A DNA stretch of 38,599 nt from DAOUAM01 sp034433305 (GCA_034433305.1 DAOUAM010000088.1:1-38599); one strand, 5' to 3'. Counted from the stretch's first letter, positions 14,725 through 23,473 are shown. Notes: generated from the letters alone by a model not told the origin. Made by a program: numbers and translations.

Positions 14725-14927
14725 GTTCTCCCACACAGACGTGCCACCTGCATCGCCTTACACCATTTTTGATGGACTGCGCCATGAACACCGAGGCACA
14801 CGCCTTCCTGACTCATCAAGGCGGACGTGTGTCACACCCTCCCGCCCTCGTTACCGCTCACCCCCAGCCCCGCCTGCTGGTATGACGCGGCCTGCCGAGG
14901 CTTCCACCAGGCATTACAGGCGCGCCC

Positions 14928-14971
14928 CAGGGAATCCACCCCCGATTAGCTGAGGGGGCGATAATTCCCTG
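14928..14971. repeat. Nested inverted repeat upstream of the ABC operon promoter
   Basis: Outer arms CAGGGAAT/ATTCCCTG (8 bp, perfect) enclose inner arms CCCCC/GGGGG (14939-14943 with 14954-14958) and a 10-base loop. The structure ends 29 bases before the extended -10 at 15001, roughly where an activator or repressor would bind. It could equally be a second terminator. Confidence 0.45.
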
Positions 14972-15000
14972 TCTGGAGGTCTACACATCTGGCCCGCATC

Positions 15001-15009
15001 TGCTAAAAT
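15001..15009 (+). promoter_or_regulatory. Extended -10 promoter of the Gld-like ABC operon
   Basis: TGCTAAAAT: a TGN extended -10 with TAAAAT (5 of 6), about 75 bases before the ATPase start. No clear -35. Confidence 0.5.
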
Positions 15010-15084
15010 GCTCACGGCCTGCCCAGCAGGCACACATCTGACCATCTGTGCCTGACGTATTCTTAGTGAAGGTGGGTACAGCCC

Positions 15085-16068
15085 ATGGTTGCGACAGAGA
15101 GCAGGGCTACAGCTACTTATACTATCCAGGCGCGAGGGGTGACCAAGCGGTTCGGCACCAGGACCGCCGTGGACAACCTCACCTTCAACGTCCGCAAGGG
15201 CGAGGTGGTGGGCTTTCTGGGGCCAAACGGCGCCGGCAAGACGACCACCATGCGGCTTCTGACGTCTTACTACACTCCCGACAGCGGCAACATCCTCATC
15301 AGCGGCGTGGACACTCAGGAGCAGGACACCGTCACGAGGCATAGCATAGGCTACCTGCCGGAGAACAACCCCCTCTACGGAGACTTGCTGGTGGCCGAGT
15401 ACCTGGCCTTCGTGGCTGACCTGCGGGGCCTGCCACCCGCGCGGCGGCGGGAGAATATCGCCCAGACGGTGGAGGAGACTGGCCTTCAGGAGGTCTACTT
15501 CCGCCCCATCAGCCAGCTCTCCAAAGGGTACAGGCAGCGCGTGGGCCTGGCCCAGGCCATCCTCCACAGGCCAGAAATCCTGATAATGGACGAGCCTACC
15601 GAGGGCCTTGACCCCAACCAGAGGGTGACCATCCGGGAGCTTATCAAGTCGCTGGGAAAGGACCGGACGGTGCTGCTCAGCACCCACGTGCTGCAGGAGG
15701 TCGAGTCCACCTGCGACCGGCTGCTGATCATCAACCGCGGCAAGCTCGTGGCCGACGGCACCATACCAGAGCTGCTGGCCCGGGCGCGAGAGGTGAGGTC
15801 CATCCAGGTCGAAGCGGAGGGCAACCAGATCGAGTCCGCCCTGCGGGACCTGCCCAGCGTCAAGGCTGTCCACCGGCACGAGTCCATTGACAGCCGCAAA
15901 CGCTACACCCTCACCGTCACGGGCGAAGAAGACCTGCGCCCCCAGATTTACAGCCTCGCCAGGAAGCGCGACTGGGTCCTGTGGGAGCTGCACGAGGTTA
16001 CGCCACGCCTGGAAGACCTGTTCCACTCCCTGACCATGGCCGCAGACGAGGACAGCAACGACCAGTAG
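15085..16068 (+). CDS. ABC transporter ATPase, GldA-like
   Basis: A 327-residue nucleotide-binding subunit. Walker A GPNGAGKT lies at 46-53, the ABC signature LSKGY at 145-149, Walker B ILIMDE at 165-170 and the switch His at about 201 (STH). A C-terminal extension of about 100 residues follows the ATPase core, as in CcmA/GldA-type exporters. The permease gene begins seven bases after its stop, and the permease carries a GldG-like domain, so this ATPase powers that system. In Bacteroidetes, GldA-GldF-GldG supports gliding; in other phyla the same trio is of unknown or export-related function. The start ATG at 15085 lacks a strong ribosome-binding site (only GGTGGG upstream). Confidence 0.92.
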   Translation: MVATESRATATYTIQARGVTKRFGTRTAVDNLTFNVRKGEVVGFLGPNGAGKTTTMRLLTSYYTPDSGNILISGVDTQEQDTVTRHSIGYLPENNPLYGDLLVAEYLAFVADLRGLPPARRRENIAQTVEETGLQEVYFRPISQLSKGYRQRVGLAQAILHRPEILIMDEPTEGLDPNQRVTIRELIKSLGKDRTVLLSTHVLQEVESTCDRLLIINRGKLVADGTIPELLARAREVRSIQVEAEGNQIESALRDLPSVKAVHRHESIDSRKRYTLTVTGEEDLRPQIYSLARKRDWVLWELHEVTPRLEDLFHSLTMAADEDSNDQ

Positions 16069-16075
16069 GACCACC

Positions 16076-18322
16076 ATGCGCTCCTTTTTCGCGCTCATCA
16101 GGAAAGACCTGAAGGGCTACTTTGACCAACCCACGGGCTACATCCTGATAGTCATCTTCGTGGGTGTACTGTCATACCTTTTCTTCCGCACGGCGCTGCT
16201 GACCGGCGAGGCGTCGCTGCGTCCCCTGTTCTCCATCCTGCCCTGGCTGCTGGCGGTGTTTGTGCCGGCGTCCACCATGCGGCTGCTGGCTGAGGAGCAG
16301 CGGGACGGCACGCTGGAGATACTCCTGACCCAGCCTATCAGGAGCTGGAGCGTGCTGCTGGCCAAGTTCCTGGTGGGGCTGGTCTTCGTGGGCATCGGCA
16401 TCCTGTCTACTCTGGGAGTGCCGGCGCTGCTTGCCACGGCCGGCAATCTGGACGAGGGTGCCGTGGCCGCTCAGTACCTGGGCAGCCTGTTCCTGACCGC
16501 GGCCCTGGTCGCCGTCGGCCTGTTCACCTCCAGCCTCACGCGCAACCAGATCGTGGCCTTCATCCTGGCCCTTGCCATCAACATGTTCCTGCTGCTCATG
16601 GGCATGGAACTGGTGACGACGACGCTGCCGCAGGCGGCCTCGGTGCTGGTGCAGGACCTCAGCCCGCTGACGCACTTCTCCAGCATCTCCAGGGGCGTGC
16701 TGGACCTGCGCGACGTGCTGTACTTCGTGGCGCTGGTGTCCACCTTCCTGAGCGCCACCTACCTGACCATGCGTAGCAAGACGCTGAGCCACCACTCGCC
16801 GCTGTACCGCAACCTTCAGCTTGGCGTCGTGGGGCTGGTGGTCGCTAGCCTGCTGGTGGGCTGGTTCGGCAACTCCATCGCAGGCCGCTGGGACGTCACC
16901 GAGGACAAGCTGTACACCCTCAGCCCGGCCACCGAGCAGCTACTCGCCGGTCTGAACGACTACCTGACCATCAAGCTCTTCGCCTCCAAGGACCCGCCAG
17001 TACAGGTGTCGCTGGTGGCAAGGGACGTCAACGACTTCCTGGAGGACTTCGCCGCCAAGTCCGGGGGCAAGGTCAAGATAGTGAAGCGCTTCCCAGACGA
17101 CGACGAGGACGCCGCCCGCGAGGCCCAGCTTACCGGCATACCGCCTGTGCAGTTCAACGTCCAGGGCCAGGGCGAGCTACAGGTGAAGGTGGGCTACCTG
17201 GGCCTGGCCATGACCTACGCCGACCGGCAGGAGGTGGTCCCCTTTATTGACACCATTGACGGCTTCGAGTACAGGGTCGCCAGCCTGGCCTACAAGATGG
17301 TGCGGGAGCAGCGCCAGACGGTCGCCTTCCTGTCCGGCCACGGGGAGAAGAGCAAGGACGCCGACATGCGGGCCTTCGCCGGCCTGCTGGAGGAGCAGTA
17401 CAACGTCCGGGAGATAGCGGCTACCGGCGACACTGCGCCAGACCTGAGCGGCGTGGACGTGCTCATAATTCCAGGGCCGACCCAGGAAGTCCCGCCCAGT
17501 GTGCAGCAGGCGCTGAGCGGCTACCTGGACAGCGGCGGCAAGGCCATGCTCCTCATTGACCCGGTACTGGTGGATGAGCAGAACCTGATGGCCCTGCCCA
17601 ACGAGCACAGCTTCGCCTCCTTTGTCAACCGGTACGGCGTGACGGTGGACAACAACCTGGTCATGGACCTGCGCTCCCACGAGACGCTGCCCTTCACGAC
17701 GCCGCTGGGCACCATACTGAGGCCATACCCCTGGTGGATGCGCGTCCCGGTGATAGACTCCAAGATAGCTGGCGAGGTGCAGTCGGTGGTGCTTCCCTGG
17801 GCCAGTTCCCTGGGCATCAGCGAGGCCGAGGTAGGCCGCGTGGAAGTGGTGCCGCTGCTGGAGACCACGCCCTTCGCGGCCCTCCAGTTCGACTACAACA
17901 GCGTCAGCCCGGCCTTCGACTTCTCCCGGTACCAGGACGACCTGGGCCGCACGCTGGTGGGCGTGGCCGTCATAGGCCAGCCGGCCCCGGAGCCTGGCGG
18001 CCAGGACAGCCCTGAGTCCTCCTTCCGGTTGCTGGTCATTGGCGACTCGGACTGGCTGGAGGACAGCGTGGTAAGCCAGTCCCAGGAGAACATGGCCCTG
18101 GCGCTGAACCTGGTGGACTGGCTGGCCCAGGAGGAGACCCTGGCCAGCATCCGCTCCAAGGTGGTCTCCTCCCGGGAGCTACTCTTCAGTTCCTCCACGC
18201 ACAGGAACCTGGTGCAGTACGGCAACATCGTCGGCGTGCCGCTGCTGTTCATAGCCCTGGGCATGCTGCGCTCCTTCCGCAGGCGGAGCATTACCCTGAA
18301 GGTGTACGGTCGTGAAAAGTAG
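16076..18322 (+). CDS. ABC permease fused to a GldG-like extracytoplasmic domain (GldF-GldG fusion)
   Basis: A 748-residue membrane protein in two parts. Residues 1 to about 265 form an ABC-2 permease with six or seven helices (for example GYILIVIFVGVLSYLFF and the SVLLAKFLVGLVFVGIGI region) and the typical EEQRDGTLEILLTQP coupling segment, matching GldF. Residues about 270-715 are an ABC_transp_aux/GldG-like extracytoplasmic domain (WDVTEDKLYTLSPAT; FLSGHGEKS; VDVLIIPGP), closed by a last helix (GVPLLFIALGML) and a basic tail. In Bacteroidetes these parts are separate proteins. It follows the ATPase by seven bases and overlaps the DUF4340 gene by 11, so all three are co-transcribed. Substrate unknown. 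Confidence 0.9.
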   Translation: MRSFFALIRKDLKGYFDQPTGYILIVIFVGVLSYLFFRTALLTGEASLRPLFSILPWLLAVFVPASTMRLLAEEQRDGTLEILLTQPIRSWSVLLAKFLVGLVFVGIGILSTLGVPALLATAGNLDEGAVAAQYLGSLFLTAALVAVGLFTSSLTRNQIVAFILALAINMFLLLMGMELVTTTLPQAASVLVQDLSPLTHFSSISRGVLDLRDVLYFVALVSTFLSATYLTMRSKTLSHHSPLYRNLQLGVVGLVVASLLVGWFGNSIAGRWDVTEDKLYTLSPATEQLLAGLNDYLTIKLFASKDPPVQVSLVARDVNDFLEDFAAKSGGKVKIVKRFPDDDEDAAREAQLTGIPPVQFNVQGQGELQVKVGYLGLAMTYADRQEVVPFIDTIDGFEYRVASLAYKMVREQRQTVAFLSGHGEKSKDADMRAFAGLLEEQYNVREIAATGDTAPDLSGVDVLIIPGPTQEVPPSVQQALSGYLDSGGKAMLLIDPVLVDEQNLMALPNEHSFASFVNRYGVTVDNNLVMDLRSHETLPFTTPLGTILRPYPWWMRVPVIDSKIAGEVQSVVLPWASSLGISEAEVGRVEVVPLLETTPFAALQFDYNSVSPAFDFSRYQDDLGRTLVGVAVIGQPAPEPGGQDSPESSFRLLVIGDSDWLEDSVVSQSQENMALALNLVDWLAQEETLASIRSKVVSSRELLFSSSTHRNLVQYGNIVGVPLLFIALGMLRSFRRRSITLKVYGREK

Positions 18323-19241
18323 GCAGGTCGGACTCGTCCTGATAGCCCTCATTGTCATCGGCGTGGCGGGACTGGTGGCGCGCCTGGTGTCCGCTGGTCA
18401 GGACGAACTGGTGCTCTCAGGAATTCTGCCCATTACCGAGAACGTGGTGGACCGGGTGGTCATCACTGCCGGCGACCAGCAGGCGGAGCTGAGGAAGGTG
18501 GGCGAGACCTGGATGGTCGGCAATAACGTGGCCTTCCCGCCACGGCTGGAGCAGTTCTGGGCGGCAGTGGCCGAGATTGACGGCGCGCAGCTCATCGCCG
18601 CCAACCCGGCCAATCACCAGCGCATGGGCGTCGGCGACGGCCAGGGGGCCACGGTGCAGTTCTACCTTGGCCCATCCATTCAGGAGCAGTTCATCGCCGG
18701 CAAGTGGTCGCCTGATGCGGGCCTGTGCTACCTGCGCCGCCCGGCCCGCAACGAGGTCTACGGCATCCACTGCCCCATTGGCAACGTCTTCGACGCCAAC
18801 CCCGACCGCTGGCGCAACCCTGTGGCGGCCAGCATCCCCAGGCAGGTCATCGAGTCGGTGCGCCTGAGGCTGACCGATGACGAATTCACCATCGTGCTCA
18901 GGGAGTCGAGATGGACAGTCCAGAGCGGACTGGAGGAAAGGCCGGCAAACCAGGCCCAGGTAGACCTGTTGCTGAGGGCGCTGGAGGGCCTGGTGGCCAG
19001 GAGCTTCGCCACTGAGTCCGAGATCAGGGGCCTCAACTTCGACCAGCCCACCGCCTCGGTCCACGTGGCGACCCGCAGCAACAGCGGCTTACCCTCCGTT
19101 GGCCTGGACTTCATCAAGCGGGACGATATCTCCTACTACGTGAGGAACAGCACCGAGGCCACGGTGTTCATCATTGACGCGGTGGTGGTAGACAGCTTCC
19201 TGCGGCCCAGGGCAAACTATCTGGCGGAGCAGACCGGCTAG
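18312..19241 (+). CDS. DUF4340 membrane-anchored protein of the Gld-like operon
   Basis: A 309-residue protein with one N-terminal membrane helix (QVGLVLIALIVIGVAGLVARLV) and an extracytoplasmic beta-rich body. DUF4340 proteins are the usual last gene of GldFG-type operons. Features include the opening ITENVVDRVVI, a WMVGN motif and two similar halves, each scoring an LRLTDDEFTIVL/W-type strand pair. It starts with GTG at 18312, inside the permease gene (11-base overlap), which indicates translational coupling. It presumably sits beside the GldG-like domain outside the membrane. The exact role is unknown for the family. Confidence 0.82.
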   Translation: MKSRQVGLVLIALIVIGVAGLVARLVSAGQDELVLSGILPITENVVDRVVITAGDQQAELRKVGETWMVGNNVAFPPRLEQFWAAVAEIDGAQLIAANPANHQRMGVGDGQGATVQFYLGPSIQEQFIAGKWSPDAGLCYLRRPARNEVYGIHCPIGNVFDANPDRWRNPVAASIPRQVIESVRLRLTDDEFTIVLRESRWTVQSGLEERPANQAQVDLLLRALEGLVARSFATESEIRGLNFDQPTASVHVATRSNSGLPSVGLDFIKRDDISYYVRNSTEATVFIIDAVVVDSFLRPRANYLAEQTG

Positions 19242-19288
19242 GGGCGCGTCAACATAGTTTTGATGGAGGGCTTCACCCTCATCCTAAC

Positions 19289-19321
19289 CTTCTCCCGTCA
19301 AGGGAGAAGAGGTATTTTCTC
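19289..19321 (+). terminator. Hairpin followed by a T-rich stretch after the ABC operon
   Basis: CTTCTCCC pairs with GGGAGAAG around GTCAA (19289-19309), then AGGTATTTTCTC. It lies 48 bases after the DUF4340 stop and is the most classical terminator in the window, though the T-run starts about six bases late. The arms also match the common CCTTCTCCC..GGGAGAAG intergenic repeat type. Confidence 0.55.
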
Positions 19322-19416
19322 TCCCCTGGCGCACAGAGGAAAAGGTCTATCCTCGCCCTACTGGAGGTCGAGTCGGTGAGGGCAAGAGCGCCCCGGTAAA
19401 AGGCCCCTACGCAGCC

Positions 19417-20820
19417 CTACAGGGGTGGCCGCTTCCAGCCGCCCAGGGCCTGCTCCAGATGGGCCGCGATGGCCAGCGCCACGTCTTCTCGCCAGGGCCT
19501 GGCCACAACCTGCACGCCGATGGGCATTCCCTCCGCCGACGTCCCGGCCCGCACCACGGCGCCAGGCCAGCCGGTCATGTTGTAAGTGCCCGTGTAGCCC
19601 GCGGCCGACCGCTTCTCGTCGTCCATCTCCATGGAAACGCCGTGGGGCAGGGCCGCGAAGGCGTTCACAGGGCACAGGATGGCATCGTACTTCTCCATGA
19701 AGGCCAGCATGTCGCTGCGGAAGGTGTCCAACTCCTCCAGCAGCGCGGTGAACTGCTCCGTGGACAGCACCTTCGCCTCGTAGATGCGCCTGGACAGCCA
19801 GGGATGGATGTCCGTGGACGCTGTGCCGGCCCTGGCCAGCAGGCGCTTGACCCAGGCCCGGCCATCGGCGGCGGAGAGGTCGCGGCTAATGCGCGGCGCC
19901 CTCTCCAGGGCGGAGGGCCTGGCCTCCTCCACCGCGGCCCCGGCGTCGGACAGCGCCTTGGCGGCGGCCTTAACGGCTTCTACTGTCTGCGGCGGCGGCG
20001 TGAGCATGCCGTTATCAGAGTGCATGGCTATGCGTAGCTTCCTGACGTTGACCGTGGCCGGGTCGCCCAGTGGCATGTCAACGATGGCAGGGTCGCGCCA
20101 GTCCGGCCCGGAGATGATGGGCAGCACCAGGGCCAGGTCTTCCACAAACCGGGCCATCGGGCCATTCTGGGTAAGGGAGTCTGTGGCGCCCAGGCCGTAG
20201 GGCACGATGTGGCCTGTGCGCGGCACGCGCCCGGAGGTGGGCTTGATGCCAGCGATGCCGCAGTAGTGCGCCGGCCCGCGTATGCTGCCGCCAGTGTCGC
20301 TGCCGATGTCGAAGGGCGAGCCTCCAGCGGCGATGATGGCGGCGGCGCCGCCGCTGCTGCCCCCTGGCGTCCGGGAGAGGTCATAGGGGTTGTTGGTGCG
20401 CCCGTACACCAGGTTATCAGTCTCACCGGCCAGGGTAAGCTCCGGGGTGTTGGTCTTGCCCAGGAGGATGGCACCGGCGGCGCGCAGCCGGGCTACGCAA
20501 GTGGCGTCCGCCGGAGGCACAAACCTGGCGCGCCCCTTCGTCCCGCCCGTGGTGATGACGCCCTCGGTGTCCAGCGAGTCCTTGATGGTCATGGGGACAC
20601 CGTGGAGCGGCCCCACGGCCTCTCCCCGCGCCAGCCGGGCATCGGCGCGGCGGGCCTCGTCGCGGGCGCGGTCGGCGGCAAGCTGCACAACGGCGTTCAG
20701 CCTGGGGTTGACCTCCTCTATGCGCCGCAGATGTGCCTCCACCACTTCCACCGCCGAGACTCTCTTCTGTCGGATGGCAGTAGCTATCGCCCTGGCTGAG
20801 GCGAAAATAAGTTCATCCAT
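19417..20820 (-). CDS. Amidase-signature-family hydrolase
   Basis: A 467-residue amidase that would hydrolyse a small-molecule amide to acid and ammonia or amine. The Ser-cisSer-Lys triad is complete: Lys80 in TIKDS, the cis Ser near 156 in PGGSSGG, and the nucleophile Ser near 179 in GSDTGGSIR. Length and order match the amidase signature family. It carries no GatA-specific context, since gatB and gatC are absent, so a catabolic amidase is likelier than tRNA amidotransferase. The ATG at 20820 has AGGAG eight bases upstream. It follows the second NHL gene by 34 bases on the same strand, and the two form an operon. No signal peptide; cytoplasmic. Confidence 0.92.
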   Translation of the reverse strand: MDELIFASARAIATAIRQKRVSAVEVVEAHLRRIEEVNPRLNAVVQLAADRARDEARRADARLARGEAVGPLHGVPMTIKDSLDTEGVITTGGTKGRARFVPPADATCVARLRAAGAILLGKTNTPELTLAGETDNLVYGRTNNPYDLSRTPGGSSGGAAAIIAAGGSPFDIGSDTGGSIRGPAHYCGIAGIKPTSGRVPRTGHIVPYGLGATDSLTQNGPMARFVEDLALVLPIISGPDWRDPAIVDMPLGDPATVNVRKLRIAMHSDNGMLTPPPQTVEAVKAAAKALSDAGAAVEEARPSALERAPRISRDLSAADGRAWVKRLLARAGTASTDIHPWLSRRIYEAKVLSTEQFTALLEELDTFRSDMLAFMEKYDAILCPVNAFAALPHGVSMEMDDEKRSAAGYTGTYNMTGWPGAVVRAGTSAEGMPIGVQVVARPWREDVALAIAAHLEQALGGWKRPPL

Positions 20821-20854
20821 TATGCGCTCCTGGGCGCCGTGGCGCCTTCGCTCT

Positions 20855-21805
20855 CTAACTTACCTTTACCAGCTTCTGAAGGCTGCGGACACTGGCGGGC
20901 GGTGTCTCATAGTGGCTTATGTTAGTCCAGGCCACCTCGCCAACGTAGATATTCCCCCTGGAGTCCAGGGCCAAGCCGTGGGGAGCAATGAACTGTCCCA
21001 CGCCGAGGCCGTAGCCGTTGCCGATCCTGGCCAGGCGCTCGCCCTTCGTCGTCATGACGCTTACGCGCGGCCCTATGTTGGGTGTGTTCCGGTTTACGGC
21101 CATGCCCCAGCCCAGCTCGCCCACGTACAGGTGCTGCTCCCTGGACATGTGCAGCGCGCAGGGCCGGTGCACCGTGGCCCACATGGTCTCGAACTTGCCA
21201 TTGCGGTCGAAGACCTGTATTCGGTGGTTCTCGCGGTCGGCGACGTACACCCAGCCGTCCCTGTCAGTGGCGATATTGTGGACGATGTTGAACTCGCCGG
21301 GGTCGGTGCCAGGCGCGCCCCAGGAGAGCAGGAGCTTGCCATCAGGCGAGAACTTGTGGACCCGGGCGTTGCCGTAGCCATCGGACACGTAGAGGTCGCC
21401 GGTCTGCGGGTCCAGGGCCACGTGAGTGCAGCGGTTGAAGGGCCTGCCGCTGTATGGCTCGGCGGGCTTGCCGGGGACTCCGATAGTCATGAGCACCTTG
21501 CCGTCCAGGGTGCACTGGCGCACCGTGTGGTCGCCGTCGTCGGTGCAGTAGAGGGTGTCGTCAGGCCCCAGGGTGAGGCCATGGGGCCGGCTAAAGACGC
21601 CCTCGCCCCAGGACTTGATGAAGTTGCCCTGGCTGTCGAAGACTATCATAGGGTGGTCACCCCTGTTGAAGACGTACACCCTGTCCCGGGAGTCCACCGC
21701 CACGGCCGCGACCTCGCGCCAGGAGTAGCCCGGCGGCAGCTTCTCCCAGCCCACCGCGACCTCGTAGGTAAACCTGCCGCTCCCCAGTTTCACCGTGCTG
21801 ACCAT
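20855..21805 (-). CDS. NHL-repeat beta-propeller protein (second paralogue)
   Basis: A 316-residue protein of about six NHL blades, exactly the length of its paralogue at 9328-10278 and alignable end to end (WEKLPPGYSW; DGYGNARVHKFSPDG; VYVADRENHRIQVFDRNG; APHGLALDSRGNIYVGEV). The frame is open further upstream, but the ATG at 21805 has AGGAGGG at the right distance and begins where the paralogue begins. It leads an operon with the amidase. An extended -10 box lies 65 bases upstream. Its role may be substrate binding or a lactonase/lyase reaction; I see no decisive active-site residues. It is divergent from the MOSC gene. Confidence 0.87.
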   Translation of the reverse strand: MVSTVKLGSGRFTYEVAVGWEKLPPGYSWREVAAVAVDSRDRVYVFNRGDHPMIVFDSQGNFIKSWGEGVFSRPHGLTLGPDDTLYCTDDGDHTVRQCTLDGKVLMTIGVPGKPAEPYSGRPFNRCTHVALDPQTGDLYVSDGYGNARVHKFSPDGKLLLSWGAPGTDPGEFNIVHNIATDRDGWVYVADRENHRIQVFDRNGKFETMWATVHRPCALHMSREQHLYVGELGWGMAVNRNTPNIGPRVSVMTTKGERLARIGNGYGLGVGQFIAPHGLALDSRGNIYVGEVAWTNISHYETPPASVRSLQKLVKVS

Positions 21806-21869
21806 GTGGCTAACCCTCCTGAGCAGGATTGCAGCCCGGGCCACACAGGCCCCGGCGATGCTTACGCGG

Positions 21870-21878
21870 ATTATATCA
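21870..21878 (-). promoter_or_regulatory. Extended -10 promoter of the NHL-amidase operon
   Basis: On the minus strand TGATATAAT: TGN plus a perfect TATAAT, in an otherwise G+C-rich gap, 65 bases before the NHL start. No clear -35. Confidence 0.6.
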
Positions 21879-22007
21879 CTCCGCTGGCGCCGGCGGTGCA
21901 AGGCCCTGTCCTGGCCCCCGGGGCTGCTGGCACATATTGTCTTTTGGCTGCTGAAGATGTACGTTTATAGGGCAGCGGCACCCTGGACAATTACAGGAGA
22001 CAGAGCA

Positions 22008-22463
22008 ATGGCAGAAGAAGCACGCATCGTCTCGCTGCAGCTATGTACAGGCCACCGCCAGCCCATGCGCTTCGTAGAAAGCGCCTCACTGGTGGCGGGA
22101 TATGGCATCGAGGGCGACAGGCACGCCAGCAGCACCGGCGGCCGCGAGGCCCGGCAGGTGCTGCTCATGGACGAGGAGACGCTGGTGGCCTTCGGCCTGG
22201 AGCACGGGGTTGTCCGCGAGAACATCACCACGTCGGGACTAGACCTCGGCGCCCTCAAGAAAGGCCAGCGTCTCACGGCGGGCGATAGCGTGGTGCTGGA
22301 GATAACCGGCCCTTGCACGCCTTGCTCGCGCATGGACGAGGTCCGGCCTGGCCTGCGGGCGGCGCTGGAAGGGCGGCGGGGCGTGCTGGCAAGGGTGGTC
22401 CAGGGCGGCAGCCTCAGGACTGGGGACCCCATAAGGGTCTCCAGGGCTGTGGTTGTTCCCTAG
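22008..22463 (+). CDS. MOSC-domain protein
   Basis: A 151-residue stand-alone MOSC (molybdenum cofactor sulfurase C-terminal) domain. These domains bind molybdenum cofactor and handle sulfur or reduced nitrogen with a conserved Cys. The start at 22008 has GGAGA upstream. It shows the family's GIEGDRHA motif (about residues 35-42), an LLMDEETL segment and the conserved Cys in GPCTPCSRMD (about 105-114). No partner domain such as the beta-barrel or 2Fe-2S domain of YiiM or mARC is attached. It is divergent from the second NHL gene. Since the first NHL gene faces a molybdenum hydroxylase, a link to that enzyme's cofactor is plausible but unproven. Confidence 0.88.
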   Translation: MAEEARIVSLQLCTGHRQPMRFVESASLVAGYGIEGDRHASSTGGREARQVLLMDEETLVAFGLEHGVVRENITTSGLDLGALKKGQRLTAGDSVVLEITGPCTPCSRMDEVRPGLRAALEGRRGVLARVVQGGSLRTGDPIRVSRAVVVP

Positions 22464-22678
22464 CAGCCGCTGCCTTCCATGCCCGGGCCGCTTAGCTTTG
22501 AGCGACGGCACTGCTTAGGCTTTCCGCATGTTGGCGACATATGGCCCGGCGTCGGTAGTATGGTAGTGGAGGCCTGAGCTGTAAAGCAGCCTGCGCCATA
22601 TTTGTCCATCATCCGCCGTCCTGGGAGACGGTAGCAAGCAGGAGTCTTCAGGCAGGCCAACCTCAGGCCTGGCTGGTA
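22464..22678 (-). other. 215-base gap with a possible gene remnant
   Basis: On the minus strand, 22515 to about 22630 reads as protein-like sequence with G/C-rich third positions (IWRRLLYSSGLHYHTT, then DAGPYVANMRKA and a stop). There is no sound start or ribosome-binding site, and the frame would run into the DUF998 gene. It may be the 3' remnant of a lost gene, or chance. Nothing else is evident here. Confidence 0.2.
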
Positions 22679-23329
22679 ATGCGGGCAAAAATAGACCACC
22701 TGACACGCTGGCTAGCCCTTGGCGGTCTCCTCACACCTGTGGGGTGTGCCGCGCTCGTGGTATACGCCACCCTTCTCACTCCGGGCTACGACCCCCTGCA
22801 ACAGTCCATCAGCGCCCTGGCAGGGCCGGACATGCCCTACACCAGGCTAATCACGGCATCCTTCATCCTGTTCGGACTGATGGTGATTTCCCTCGCCTGG
22901 GCGCTGCTGCGGACGCTGGGGAGGGAACCCAGCGGCGTGCTGTGCTTCGCGCTGCTGGTCATCAACGGGCTGGCTGTGATGGTGGCCTCGGTGTTCTACG
23001 AGAACTCCCGTGAAGTTGTCGCCCTCAGGGTCACAGCGGGGCTGGTCCACGCCCAGGCTGCGAGGGCATCCCTGTCGGCGGTATTGCTGGTCATACTGCT
23101 GGTGGTGCGTGCCACCTGGCCCCGGAGACGCTGGCGGCGGTTCTGCTGGTTCTCCATCGCCGCCGCGTGCCTGATAGTGGCCTTTTCGGTGCTGTTCGAG
23201 CTGCCCATATGGAGCGGCATGGCCGGCCTGTTCGAGCGGGTGGCCTTCGGCACCGAGATGCTGTGGGTGATGGTCCTGTCCTTCCGGCTCTTCCGGCCCG
23301 GGCACCCCGTTTGGCCTGGCACACGGTAG
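22679..23329 (+). CDS. DUF998-type integral membrane protein
   Basis: A 216-residue protein with about six membrane helices spread over its length (LALGGLLTPVGCAALVVYATLL; LITASFILFGLMVISLAWALL; VLCFALLVINGLAVMVASV; SAVLLVILLVV; FCWFSIAAACLIVAFSVLF; the last near LWVMVLSFRLF). The first extracytoplasmic loop YDPLQQSISALAG matches the DUF998 signature of a tyrosine, a proline and an ISxLG-like motif. DUF998 function is not established. The ribosome-binding site is weak, so the start at 22679 is provisional. It stands alone between the MOSC and MFS genes, all on the plus strand. Confidence 0.72.
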   Translation: MRAKIDHLTRWLALGGLLTPVGCAALVVYATLLTPGYDPLQQSISALAGPDMPYTRLITASFILFGLMVISLAWALLRTLGREPSGVLCFALLVINGLAVMVASVFYENSREVVALRVTAGLVHAQAARASLSAVLLVILLVVRATWPRRRWRRFCWFSIAAACLIVAFSVLFELPIWSGMAGLFERVAFGTEMLWVMVLSFRLFRPGHPVWPGTR

Positions 23330-23352
23330 GCCCCCCAACACCGCTCCCTCCC

Positions 23353-23382
23353 CTGCTGGCTGCCTGGCGAGGCAGCCAGCAG
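23353..23382. terminator. Hairpin with perfect 12-bp stem after the DUF998 gene
   Basis: CTGCTGGCTGCC pairs perfectly with GGCAGCCAGCAG around a 6-base loop, 24 bases after the stop at 23329. No T-run follows. Confidence 0.55.
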
Positions 23383-23473
23383 CCCAGGTTGACGCCACAG
23401 GGATGGACGGTGTAACCTTCACTGCACTACACCATACTTGTGGTGGCGCCGCCCGGCAAGAAGGGACAGCATT

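Larger units (their letters stand above)
14647..15084. other. 438-base gap: hairpin, nested inverted repeat, promoter
   Basis: Between groEL and the ABC ATPase gene I see a strong hairpin (14688-14724), a nested inverted repeat (14928-14971) and an extended -10 box (15001-15009). The remaining part (about 14750-14920) shows no convincing ORF or structure. Confidence 0.6.
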
